Source: JBKECO01 sp047974745
Lineage (GTDB): Bacteria; Bacillota; Clostridia; Lachnospirales; Lachnospiraceae
Reading direction: 5' to 3'
Assembly: GCA_047974745.1 (NCBI GenBank)
Contig: JBKECO010000032.1
Location: forward strand, 1-57,300
Length of the DNA stretch: 57,300 nt
Positions 45,342-53,469 of the stretch are shown piece after piece; the stretch's first letter is position 1, and the number at the start of each line of letters is the position of its first letter. The position numbers and the translations under genes are program-made. Below the pieces are notes generated by a model. That model was given only the letters and a program-made list of their open reading frames with translations. It ran no database searches and was not told where the DNA came from.

Positions 45342-46142
45342 GTGAATCTGTTCTATTTTGAATTGAAGTTATATTTAAAATCAGCGATAGGCTGGTTGAT
45401 TTCGGTTGTTGCAATTCTAATACTCCTGATGGTCGGACTGTTTCCCCTGTATATGAATGCAGAAGAGGAGATCAATCAGATTCTGCAAAATTTTTCACCT
45501 GTATTTGCTCAGGCTTTTGGAATTGCAATCAGTGATATGTTTACTTTCGGCGGGTTTTATAATTTTTCCTTTGGATATATAAGTCTTTTGGCTGGTGTAA
45601 TGGCGGCATCTCTTGCAATCACGGTATTTGCGAGGGAGAAAAAAGCGAAATGTCTGGATTTTATTCTGACAAAACCAATGAGCAGGAAAGGAATATTTCT
45701 TTATAAACTTGCAATGTCACTTGCGGTTTTGATCAGTTTTAATCTGATCTATAACCTTGTTTTTCTCTGGATCTATCAGGTCGGAGGGGATAATGGGGTC
45801 TCGTTTGGTAGTGTACTGCATGCTGGAATGGGTCTCTTATATACACAGCTGGTTTTTCTGGCAGTTGGAATATTATTCGGAGTGCTAGCCAGACGGATCC
45901 GGTCTGTTTCAGGTACAGCTACCATCGTGGGACTTGCAGCTTTTATTCTATCTTCTCTTGCTAATGTGCTGGATGATGAAAAAATGGACTATATTGCACC
46001 ATTAAAATATTTTGCTCCTGACAGAATTTTTAAAGGGGATAACTATCAGGCTTCTCTTGTTGTCGCTGCATTCATTATCATAACTGCCTGTCTCGCGATT
46101 GCATTTACGAAATTTGTAAATAGCGATGCACGGCAGGTATAG
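45342..46142 (+). CDS. ABC-2 type transporter permease
   Basis: Membrane protein of 266 aa with about six helices and the ABC-2 pattern FAREKKAKCLDFILTKPMSRKGIFLYKLAMS, in which the TKPMSR motif marks the coupling region. It starts at GTG after AGGGGGTG. It pairs with the next permease to form the heterodimeric exporter served by the preceding ATPase. Confidence 0.85.
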   Translation: MNLFYFELKLYLKSAIGWLISVVAILILLMVGLFPLYMNAEEEINQILQNFSPVFAQAFGIAISDMFTFGGFYNFSFGYISLLAGVMAASLAITVFAREKKAKCLDFILTKPMSRKGIFLYKLAMSLAVLISFNLIYNLVFLWIYQVGGDNGVSFGSVLHAGMGLLYTQLVFLAVGILFGVLARRIRSVSGTATIVGLAAFILSSLANVLDDEKMDYIAPLKYFAPDRIFKGDNYQASLVVAAFIIITACLAIAFTKFVNSDARQV

Positions 46143-46154
46143 GAGGGGATAGGA

Positions 46155-46946
46155 ATGAATATTTTAAAACGCGAATTAAAAGTAGGAATGAAAACGTTTC
46201 TATTCTGGATGATTGGAATGTTTATGCTGATTTTTGTTGGCATGTTCAAATTTATTGGATTCGAAGGAGAAACCTCTGTCATGGAGATCTTTGATGCGTT
46301 TCCAAGAATCGTACTTGCTGTGTTTGGCATGGTAGGGGTTGATTTCACAACACTAGGTGGTTATTATTCGCTAATTGCCTATTACAGTATGCTGTGTGCT
46401 GCAATTTATGGAATTCATTTAGGGGCAGGTGCTATAACACGGGAGGGAATGGATAAGACCTATGAATTTATATTCACAAAACCCCGCAGCAGAACCTTTA
46501 TTCTGCAAAGGAAACTCTTAGCGGGTCTTATTTATTTGGTACTGTTTTCTGTTATGACGTATCTGATTTCCCTGCTGGCAATTAAAACAATTGATACGGG
46601 GGAGATGCTGGCATCCTCTGTAGTGTTGTTCAATCTGGCGAATTTTTTTGTAAGCCTGATGTTTTTTATGATTGCTGCATGTATCTCTTGTTATGTCAAA
46701 AAGGATGAAGCAGGTATGCGCTTTTCAAATTTGTGTTTTCTCTTGTTTTTTGTGACCAGTATGATATATGATATGCTGGAGAATGGTGGAATTATTAAAA
46801 TCATTGCTCCATTCAAATATTTTGCACCCTGGGATATACTGGAAGGTGTGCTCGACTTAAAATTTGTGATTCTATGTCTGGCTGCGGCCATTGGCTGTTA
46901 TTTCTGGTCAGTCAGATCATTCAGACAAAAGGATCTGCTTTCGTGA
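46155..46946 (+). CDS. ABC-2 type transporter permease, second subunit
   Basis: Membrane protein of 263 aa with six predicted helices. GMDKTYEFIFTKPRSRTFILQRKLLAG matches the same coupling region as in the preceding permease, so the two are diverged paralogues. GGAGGGGATAGGA lies upstream. The stop codon is eight bases before the MATE gene. Confidence 0.85.
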   Translation: MNILKRELKVGMKTFLFWMIGMFMLIFVGMFKFIGFEGETSVMEIFDAFPRIVLAVFGMVGVDFTTLGGYYSLIAYYSMLCAAIYGIHLGAGAITREGMDKTYEFIFTKPRSRTFILQRKLLAGLIYLVLFSVMTYLISLLAIKTIDTGEMLASSVVLFNLANFFVSLMFFMIAACISCYVKKDEAGMRFSNLCFLLFFVTSMIYDMLENGGIIKIIAPFKYFAPWDILEGVLDLKFVILCLAAAIGCYFWSVRSFRQKDLLS

Positions 46947-46953
46947 GGACTTT

Positions 46954-48282
46954 ATGAAGATACAATTATCAGACCATTTTTCAATAGGCCGGCTTTTACG
47001 TTATAGTTTTCCATCCATTATTATGCTTGTGTTCACATCGATTTATAGTGTTGTAGATGGTCTGTTCGTTTCTAATGTGGTTGGGAGTAATGCTCTATCA
47101 GCGATCAATATCATATCTCCAGTATTCATGATTGTTGGTGCGGTGGGATTTATGCTTGGAACTGGTGGAAGTGCAGAAGTTTCAAAGACTTTAGGGGAAG
47201 GAAACACGCAAAAAGCCAGGGAATATTTTACGAACATCATTCTGACTGTGGTGGCACTGGGAATCCTACTTTCTATTTTGGGGGTCATCTTCATTCGCCC
47301 CTTAGCTTATCTTGTTGGTGCTAGTGATCTTCTGATCGAAGATTGTGTGATATATGGAACGATCATTCTTTCCTGCAGTGTCTTTTTTATGCTGCAAACG
47401 ACATTCCAGACATTTTTAATCGTCGCTGAAAGACCAGATCTTGGAATGAAGCTGACCATACTTGCAGGGTGTACCAATATGGTACTGGACTACTTATTTG
47501 TCTATGTATTAGGTTTTGGCATCGCCGGAGCAGCATGGGCGACCATGATAGGATGCGCCCTCGGTGGAATTCTTCCAGTCTTTTTCTTTTTTTCAGATAA
47601 AGCGACGAAGCTGCGATTTGTAAAAACAAAATTTTATCCCAGAACCATTGCTAGAAGCTGCCTGAATGGATCGTCTGAAATGGTGGCTAATTTTTCAATG
47701 TCATTTGTTACAGTGCTTTTCAATCTGGCAATCATGAAGCTGCTAGGCGAGACTGGAGTTGCGGCCTATACTGCAATGTTGTATGTTGGATTTCTGTTCA
47801 ATGCTATTTACATAGGTTTCGTTGTTGGAATTGCACCAATTATCAGCTATCATTATGGTGCTGCAGATAATGCTGAACTCAAAAGTCTGCTGAAGAAGTC
47901 ATTGACCGTGATCGGCATTTTTTCGGTTACGATGTTCACCCTTTCACAAATTCTCGCAGTCCCAGTTTCTCGAGCCTTTTCTGGTGGCAATCAGGATATG
48001 ATCGAGATTCTATTGCATGGCTTTAGAATATATGCGATCGCATTTTTATTCAGTGGACTGGGAATATTCGGTTCTGCATTTTTTACAGCACTTTGCAACG
48101 GCGTGGTTTCAGCAGGTCTTTCCTTTCTGCGGACGCTGGTACTGCCAACGCTGCTGATCATAAGCCTTCCAGTCTTTCTTGGCATTCAGGGAGTCTGGCT
48201 GACTTTATTGATTTCAGAAGTAATCGCAACAACGGTAACGGTTACTCTGATCCTTGGGATGAGAAAAAAATATGGTTATTAG
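46954..48282 (+). CDS. MATE-family multidrug efflux transporter
   Basis: Twelve-helix Na+/H+-coupled drug exporter of 442 aa. Seen: IYSVVDGLFVSNVVGSNALSAINI, GTGGSAEVSKTLGEG and the second-half repeat GIAPIISYHYGA. ATG 46954 is preceded by GTGAGGA; the longer frame overlaps the permease gene. It is probably the last gene of the TetR-exporter run, supporting a toxic-compound efflux role for the whole cluster. Confidence 0.9.
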   Translation: MKIQLSDHFSIGRLLRYSFPSIIMLVFTSIYSVVDGLFVSNVVGSNALSAINIISPVFMIVGAVGFMLGTGGSAEVSKTLGEGNTQKAREYFTNIILTVVALGILLSILGVIFIRPLAYLVGASDLLIEDCVIYGTIILSCSVFFMLQTTFQTFLIVAERPDLGMKLTILAGCTNMVLDYLFVYVLGFGIAGAAWATMIGCALGGILPVFFFFSDKATKLRFVKTKFYPRTIARSCLNGSSEMVANFSMSFVTVLFNLAIMKLLGETGVAAYTAMLYVGFLFNAIYIGFVVGIAPIISYHYGAADNAELKSLLKKSLTVIGIFSVTMFTLSQILAVPVSRAFSGGNQDMIEILLHGFRIYAIAFLFSGLGIFGSAFFTALCNGVVSAGLSFLRTLVLPTLLIISLPVFLGIQGVWLTLLISEVIATTVTVTLILGMRKKYGY

Positions 48283-48365
48283 ACATATAACAAAAAGTTA
48301 TCAAAAGTTACAGCCTTATCAATGGGATTTCGCCCCATGGACTGATCGACTGCAAAGGAGATTCT

Positions 48366-49583
48366 ATGAGACAGCTTTTATATGAATATAAAGAAATGGC
48401 AGTGTATTCTGTCATTGCATTGGTCTCAGGAATCGTCATTGGTGCCGTGGACGCACTGTTTGGCAGGGTATTGTTATGGATCACAGAGGTAAGGGAATTA
48501 CATCCACTCTGGTTCCTGCCCTTTCTCCCTCTCGCAGGATTGTTGATCATGTTCCTGTATCGAACCTTCAGTAAAGAGAGCTTAAAAGGAATGACGCTTG
48601 TTTTTGAGACTGGACATGGAGAAGCGCCGGTGATTCCCAAAAGAATGCTACCACTGGTCGTGGTAAGCACCTGGCTGACACATCTGTTCGGTGGAAGTGC
48701 CGGTCGGGAAGGGGTTGCCGTGCAGATTGGTGCTGTCGTATCCCATACGATTGCAAAGCAGATCAAATTACTAAAAAATCCGCGAATGCTTCTGGTAATC
48801 GGCATGGCTGCTGGGTTTGCAGGATTATTTCAAACTCCCCTTGCGGCGACTTTTTTTGCAATGGAAGTATTGACTGCCGGGATACTGATTCATGAAATTA
48901 TTTTGCCAGCACTTATTGCATCCTACGCTGCAAGTATGACTTCCCATTGGTTGGGATTAGAAAAGTTCTCTGTGGATCTGACAGTTGCTATCGTGCCCAG
49001 TACGGATTTTCTTGTGAGGATAATTCTTCTTGGTATTATATTTGGGGTGACAGGCGGTATCTTTGCAAAATCATTGAAAGTACTAAAGGTAAAATGCATG
49101 GACTGGCTTCTGAATCCATTTTTTAGGATATTTTGCATGGGAGCCATTCTTTCAGTTTTTCTCATGCTGTTACATCTGGGAAGATATGCAGGTCTTGGCA
49201 CAAACCTGATTGAGGAAAGTTTTGGTGGCGGTCAGATCTATGGTTATGACTGGATCCTAAAGTTTATATTTACCATCTTGACCCTGGCAGCAGGTTATCA
49301 AGGAGGCGAAGTGACACCGCTTTTTGCCATCGGCGCTGCTCTCGGAATCAGTTTGGGCGGAATATTTGGGATTCCACTTGTCCTTGCTGCTGCACTGGGA
49401 TATGCAGCGGTATTTGGAAGTGCGACGAATACACTGCTTGCACCGATATTTATTGGAGTCGAGGTGTTTGGGACGCCGTTTGTACCATGGTTCGTTCTCG
49501 TATGTGTAGTGGCGTTTGTATGCAATGGGAATCAGTCGATATATAGTGCTCAGAAGAAATATTCATTCTTTGGCAAGAAATAG
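48366..49583 (+). CDS. CLC-type anion transporter, fluoride-clade-like
   Basis: Membrane protein of 405 aa of the CLC family with about ten helices. The segment GSAGREGVAVQIG carries the gating Glu in a GREG context, which I associate with the CLC-F fluoride/proton antiporter branch rather than chloride channels (GKEGP); GYQGGEVTPLFAIGAALG is the later conserved loop. It would export fluoride. AAGGAG precedes the ATG. No confident fluoride riboswitch was found upstream, so the clade call is tentative. Confidence 0.75.
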   Translation: MRQLLYEYKEMAVYSVIALVSGIVIGAVDALFGRVLLWITEVRELHPLWFLPFLPLAGLLIMFLYRTFSKESLKGMTLVFETGHGEAPVIPKRMLPLVVVSTWLTHLFGGSAGREGVAVQIGAVVSHTIAKQIKLLKNPRMLLVIGMAAGFAGLFQTPLAATFFAMEVLTAGILIHEIILPALIASYAASMTSHWLGLEKFSVDLTVAIVPSTDFLVRIILLGIIFGVTGGIFAKSLKVLKVKCMDWLLNPFFRIFCMGAILSVFLMLLHLGRYAGLGTNLIEESFGGGQIYGYDWILKFIFTILTLAAGYQGGEVTPLFAIGAALGISLGGIFGIPLVLAAALGYAAVFGSATNTLLAPIFIGVEVFGTPFVPWFVLVCVVAFVCNGNQSIYSAQKKYSFFGKK

Positions 49584-49619
49584 ATGGGATTGACATAAAA
49601 TTAACTAACTCTACCGCTA

Positions 49620-49648
49620 TTGACAAACAATTCAAACAATGATAACAT
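49620..49648 (+). promoter_or_regulatory. Promoter of the hydrogenase/transhydrogenase-like operon
   Basis: TTGACA at 49620-49625, a 17-base spacer and TAACAT at 49643-49648. The expected transcript start near 49655 gives a long leader of about 190 bases before the NuoE-like gene. Confidence 0.7.
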
Positions 49649-49717
49649 TTGGTTATCGAAGGATTGTAACAAGTGTAGTATTACGAAAGAAAATATGACG
49701 AGATGAGGACAGACATC

Positions 49718-49765
49718 GTGGACAAAAATGACAGTATTTTTGACATGCTTCTATTGGGGTTTTGA
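49718..49765 (+). CDS. 15-codon leader ORF ahead of the terminator
   Basis: GTG at 49718 has TGAGGA at 49704-49709 eight bases upstream. It encodes MDKNDSIFDMLLLGF and stops 12 bases before an intrinsic terminator stem. Position between promoter and terminator suits a leader peptide of an attenuator. No strong run of one amino acid is present apart from three Leu codons. Confidence 0.4.
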   Translation: MDKNDSIFDMLLLGF

Positions 49766-49777
49766 ACTTAGCTGACT

Positions 49778-49812
49778 GCAGGATGACAACAGGTTATCCT
49801 GCTTTCTTTTTC
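49778..49812 (+). terminator. Terminator in the leader of the hydrogenase-like operon
   Basis: GCAGGAT (49778-49784) pairs with ATCCTGC (49796-49802), followed by TTTCTTTTT. It ends only 35 bases before the NuoE-like start, with no room for another promoter, so it must be conditional if this promoter drives the operon. Confidence 0.75.
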
Positions 49813-49846
49813 GTCAATTTTTTCACGAGAGCACAGGAGGAAAGGT

Positions 49847-50361
49847 ATGGAGGTAAAAGCAGTATGTCAATGTAGTCGTGCGGATAGTGATGCGGATCTT
49901 TTGGAGAGGATCCGAGAAATTGCTATTGAGTACAGGGGGAAAGAGGGGAATTTAATTCAGGTCCTGCACATAGCGCAGGGGATTTTTGGTTATCTTCCGG
50001 TATCTGTTCAGGAGGTGGTTGCAGATGCACTTGAGTTGCCACTGACAGAGGTTTCCGGTGTTGTAACATTTTATTCCTTTTTTTCGACACAGCCCCGTGG
50101 GGAACACACAATCAGAGTCTGTCTTGGTACAGCTTGTTATGTGCGGGGTGGGAAGAAAATTGTGGAGCGATTGAAAAAATGCTACAGGTAGAAGTAGGTG
50201 ATACGACAGATGACAGAAAATTTACGTTTGAGGTTGCAAGATGCATTGGTGCCTGTGGCCTGGCACCCGCAATGTCGATCGATGATCAGGTATATAAGCA
50301 GGTCAATCCGGATAAGCTTGAGGAGATACTTGCAAGGTACTATGAGGAGGTCGAAGCATGA
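49847..50361 (+). CDS. NuoE/HydC-like [2Fe-2S] subunit, split by a one-base frameshift at an A6 run
   Basis: Thioredoxin-fold [2Fe-2S] protein of about 171 aa when joined. The first frame gives LIQVLHIAQGIFGYLP, VVTFYSFFSTQPRG and CLGTACYVRGGKKIVERL; the second gives MLQVEVGDTTDDRKF and CIGACGLAPAM. The four cluster Cys (CX4C...CX3C) are therefore in different frames. The break is at A6 (50174-50179); seven A would restore ERLKKMLQVEV. Causes: sequencing/assembly error, a true mutation, or -1 slippage at G-AAA-AAA. The stop overlaps the next start by ATGA, which favours an intact, expressed operon. It should shuttle electrons beside the NuoF-like flavin. Confidence 0.8.
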
Positions 50362-53300
50362 GTGAGGGGAAGATCAAAACTGTTTTACAGTTAAAGGAAG
50401 TCGGAAAACAATATCAGGACAAAATGAATCGCTATAAAAGAACGATACTGGTCTGTGGTGGTGCGGGCTGTATCTCCTCTAAATGCAATGAAGTCGTAAC
50501 AGCTTTAGAAGAAGGTCTTCAAAAGAACAGGCTTGATAAAGAAATTGGTATAATTCAAACAGGCTGCATGGGACTTTGTGCCGCAGGACCAGTGATGCTA
50601 GTCGAGCCAGAAGGCATCTTCTATACTCTTATGACACCAGAACGAACTTCAGATGTGGTAACAAAGCACCTGGTTGGCGGAAAAGTATGTACAGAATATA
50701 CCTATTACGATTCGGAACAGAAAAAATACATTCCAAAACTAAAAAACATCAGTTTTTTCAAAGAGCAGATCAGAATTGCACTGCGTAATTGTGGAAGGAT
50801 GGAATATGCATCGCTGGAAGCTTATATTGCAAGAGATGGATATCAGGCTATCGCAAACGCAATTCTTGCACAGTCACCCAGTCAAATCGTTTCGGTCATA
50901 AAGGATTCAGGTCTGAGAGGACGTGGTGGCGCTGGATTCCCGACAGGAGTTAAGTGGGAAGCGGGAATGAATGCTTTCTCTGAGGATGGACAAAAATATA
51001 TGGTATGTAATGCAGATGAGGGAGACCCGGGTGCATTTATGGATAGAAGCATTCTGGAGGGAGATCCCCACAGCATTATTGAAGGTATGATGCTTGGGGC
51101 ATATGCGATTGGTGCGAATAAGGGATTCGTATATGTCAGAGCGGAATACCCGATTGCTGTGGAACGTCTGGGGGCTGCTATCGATCAGGCTAGAGCAGCG
51201 GGACTCCTTGGAGGGCATATCCTTTCTACCGACTTTTCTTTTGATATGGAAATTCGAATTGGCGCAGGTGCTTTTGTCTGCGGAGAAGAGACAGCACTGA
51301 TCGCTTCGATAGAAGGAAAAAGAGGGGAACCCAGACAGAAGCCACCATTTCCTTTCGAAAAGGGACTGTTTGAAAGACCCACCATCATCAACAATGTGGA
51401 AACACTTGCAAATATTGCACCGATCATGTTAAAGGGTGCAGGCTGGTACCGTTCTTTCGGTACTGAAAAAAGTGCGGGTACAAAGGTGTTCGCACTGGCA
51501 GGAGCAATCGTAAATGCTGGTATCATAGAAGTTCCCATGGGAATACATCTGGGGGACATCATTTATAAGATTGGCGGTGGTATCATAGATGGTAAGCGAT
51601 TCAAAGCGATCCAGTCTGGCGGACCATCCGGAGGATGCCTTACAAAGACTCATTTAAATGTCAGTGTGGATTATGAATCCCTTTCTTCTCTTGGCGCCAT
51701 CATGGGTTCCGGTGGTCTTATCGTTATGAACGAAGACACCTGTATGGTAGATACAGCCCGATATTTTATGGATTTTATCCGCGAGGAGTCCTGCGGAAAA
51801 TGTCTTCCCTGCAGAAATGGCACGAAGCGCATGCTGGAAATTCTGGAACGGATCACCGAGGGAAAAGGGGTTCCCAGTGACCTTGATCTGCTGGTAGAAC
51901 TAGCTAATACCATTAAGATGACTGCAATGTGCGGACTTGGACAGACAGCTTCTAATCCTGTGTTGTCCACGTTGCAGTATTTTCGAAATGAATATGAGAC
52001 TCATATTTTTGACAGACATTGTGATGCAGGGGTTTGCGCCGCACTGCAGGAGTCGCCTTGTCGAAACGCCTGCCCTGCTGACGTACATGTTTCTGGATAT
52101 ATGTCCCTGGTCGCATCCAATCGAATTCGAGAGGCTTATGAGCTGATCCGACAGGATAATCCGTTTCCATCTGTCTGTGGACGCGTATGCACACATCCAT
52201 GCGAGTCCCATTGTCGGCGCTCCCAGGTAGATGAGTCTGTTTCCATTTGTGCACTGAAACGATTTATTGGAGACTATACTTTAAAGGACGAATATGCACT
52301 GCCCCTTGTGACACCATTTGAAAAAACAGGCAAAAAAGTCGCAATTATCGGTTCTGGACCATCCGGTCTCAGCTGCGCCTACTATCTGGCTGGACTTGGT
52401 CATGAAGTGACGGTCTATGAAGCAGAAGAAGTATCTGGCGGAGTATTATACTGGGGCATCCCGGAATACAGACTTCCCAATGAAGTGCTGGCCAAAGAAA
52501 TTCGAGCCATCGAGCGCAGCGGCGTTGCTATTCGAAATAAAGTTACGATTGGTAAGGATATCATGTTCGAGGATCTGAAAAAGGATTCGGATGCGATCTA
52601 CATTGCAATCGGCACAATGCAGTCTCGGATGCTGGATGTCGAAGGCGAAGACCTCAAAGGTGTAGAAAATGGACTCCGATTCTTAAAACGTGTCGGATTA
52701 AAGCAGGATCTTCGTGTGCCGGAGCACCTTGTTGTGGTCGGTGGCGGAAGTACAGCGATGGATGTAGCCAGAACAGCAGTGAGACTGGGTTCAAAAGATG
52801 TGACAGTCGTATATCGAAGAACAGAGGGTGAGATGCCGGCAGGTAATGAAGAAGTTGAAGAAGCCAGAGAAGAAGGAATTAAGATCATCACAATGGTGTC
52901 ACCTATTCGAATCATTGGCGAAAAAGGAAAAGTGACCGCTATCGAGCTGGTAAAAAGAGTACAGACAGATTATGGACCTGATGGCCGCAGAAGAACTGCC
53001 CATATCGATGGAACCCAGTTCCTGGTACCTTGTGATGGTATCATTACAGCAATTAATCAGGATCTGGATCATCAGTTCTATAAAACAACAGATGTGGAAA
53101 TGGATTTTAGAGGAAATCTGGAAGTCAACAAATTCACTGCCCAGACTTCAAGAGAAGGTGTATTTGCGGGGGGTGATACCAGTCCCTGGGGTGCAAATAT
53201 AGTCATTACTGCAATTGCTGACGGGAAACGTGCAGCGATCCATATCGATCAATTTCTTGGGGGAGATGGCGAACTCAACAAAGGAAGAGAAATCGAGATT

Positions 53301-53465
53301 CCAGTCATCCTGGATACAGAGGTGACAGAACCGCATTTTCGATTTCCGATCAGAACGCTGTCTGCGGAAGAAAGAAAGGATAATTTTAAAGAAGTGTCAA
53401 ATGGATTCCATAAATTAGATGCAGTGGGAGAAGCGTTCCGTTGTCTTCACTGCGACAGGAGGTAA
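50358..53465 (+). CDS. NuoF/HydB-like subunit fused to a GltD/NfnB-like NAD(P)H oxidoreductase
   Basis: A 1035-aa cytoplasmic flavin/FeS protein. N-terminal thioredoxin-like [2Fe-2S] domain (about 25-125: CGGAGCISSKC...CMGLCAAG); NuoF FMN/NADH core from about 150 (GLRGRGGAGFPTGVKWE at about 185); SLBB region; [4Fe-4S] site CGKCLPCRNG (about 478) with MCGLG (about 524); then a second module with a Cys-rich GltD N-terminal domain (CRNACPADVHVSGY, CGRVCTHPCESHCRR), an FAD Rossmann motif (AIIGSGPSGLSCAYYL, about 663) and an NAD(P) motif (VVVGGGSTAMDVARTAVRLG, about 792), ending CLHC. Two nucleotide sites in one chain suggest NADH and NADPH are linked, as in NfnB or Sporomusa-type Nfn. Which ligand each site prefers is inference. 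Confidence 0.9.
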   Translation: MSEGKIKTVLQLKEVGKQYQDKMNRYKRTILVCGGAGCISSKCNEVVTALEEGLQKNRLDKEIGIIQTGCMGLCAAGPVMLVEPEGIFYTLMTPERTSDVVTKHLVGGKVCTEYTYYDSEQKKYIPKLKNISFFKEQIRIALRNCGRMEYASLEAYIARDGYQAIANAILAQSPSQIVSVIKDSGLRGRGGAGFPTGVKWEAGMNAFSEDGQKYMVCNADEGDPGAFMDRSILEGDPHSIIEGMMLGAYAIGANKGFVYVRAEYPIAVERLGAAIDQARAAGLLGGHILSTDFSFDMEIRIGAGAFVCGEETALIASIEGKRGEPRQKPPFPFEKGLFERPTIINNVETLANIAPIMLKGAGWYRSFGTEKSAGTKVFALAGAIVNAGIIEVPMGIHLGDIIYKIGGGIIDGKRFKAIQSGGPSGGCLTKTHLNVSVDYESLSSLGAIMGSGGLIVMNEDTCMVDTARYFMDFIREESCGKCLPCRNGTKRMLEILERITEGKGVPSDLDLLVELANTIKMTAMCGLGQTASNPVLSTLQYFRNEYETHIFDRHCDAGVCAALQESPCRNACPADVHVSGYMSLVASNRIREAYELIRQDNPFPSVCGRVCTHPCESHCRRSQVDESVSICALKRFIGDYTLKDEYALPLVTPFEKTGKKVAIIGSGPSGLSCAYYLAGLGHEVTVYEAEEVSGGVLYWGIPEYRLPNEVLAKEIRAIERSGVAIRNKVTIGKDIMFEDLKKDSDAIYIAIGTMQSRMLDVEGEDLKGVENGLRFLKRVGLKQDLRVPEHLVVVGGGSTAMDVARTAVRLGSKDVTVVYRRTEGEMPAGNEEVEEAREEGIKIITMVSPIRIIGEKGKVTAIELVKRVQTDYGPDGRRRTAHIDGTQFLVPCDGIITAINQDLDHQFYKTTDVEMDFRGNLEVNKFTAQTSREGVFAGGDTSPWGANIVITAIADGKRAAIHIDQFLGGDGELNKGREIEIPVILDTEVTEPHFRFPIRTLSAEERKDNFKEVSNGFHKLDAVGEAFRCLHCDRR

Positions 53466-53469
53466 TAGA

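Noticed and set aside
48296..48365. Possible fluoride (crcB) riboswitch before the CLC gene: ATGG...TTCGCC...CTGAT...ACT
   Set aside because: Some consensus-like pieces are present but the 5' GG-G arm that should pair with CGCC is missing and spacing is off. The obvious fold is a plain ATGGG/CCCAT hairpin. A covariance search would decide.
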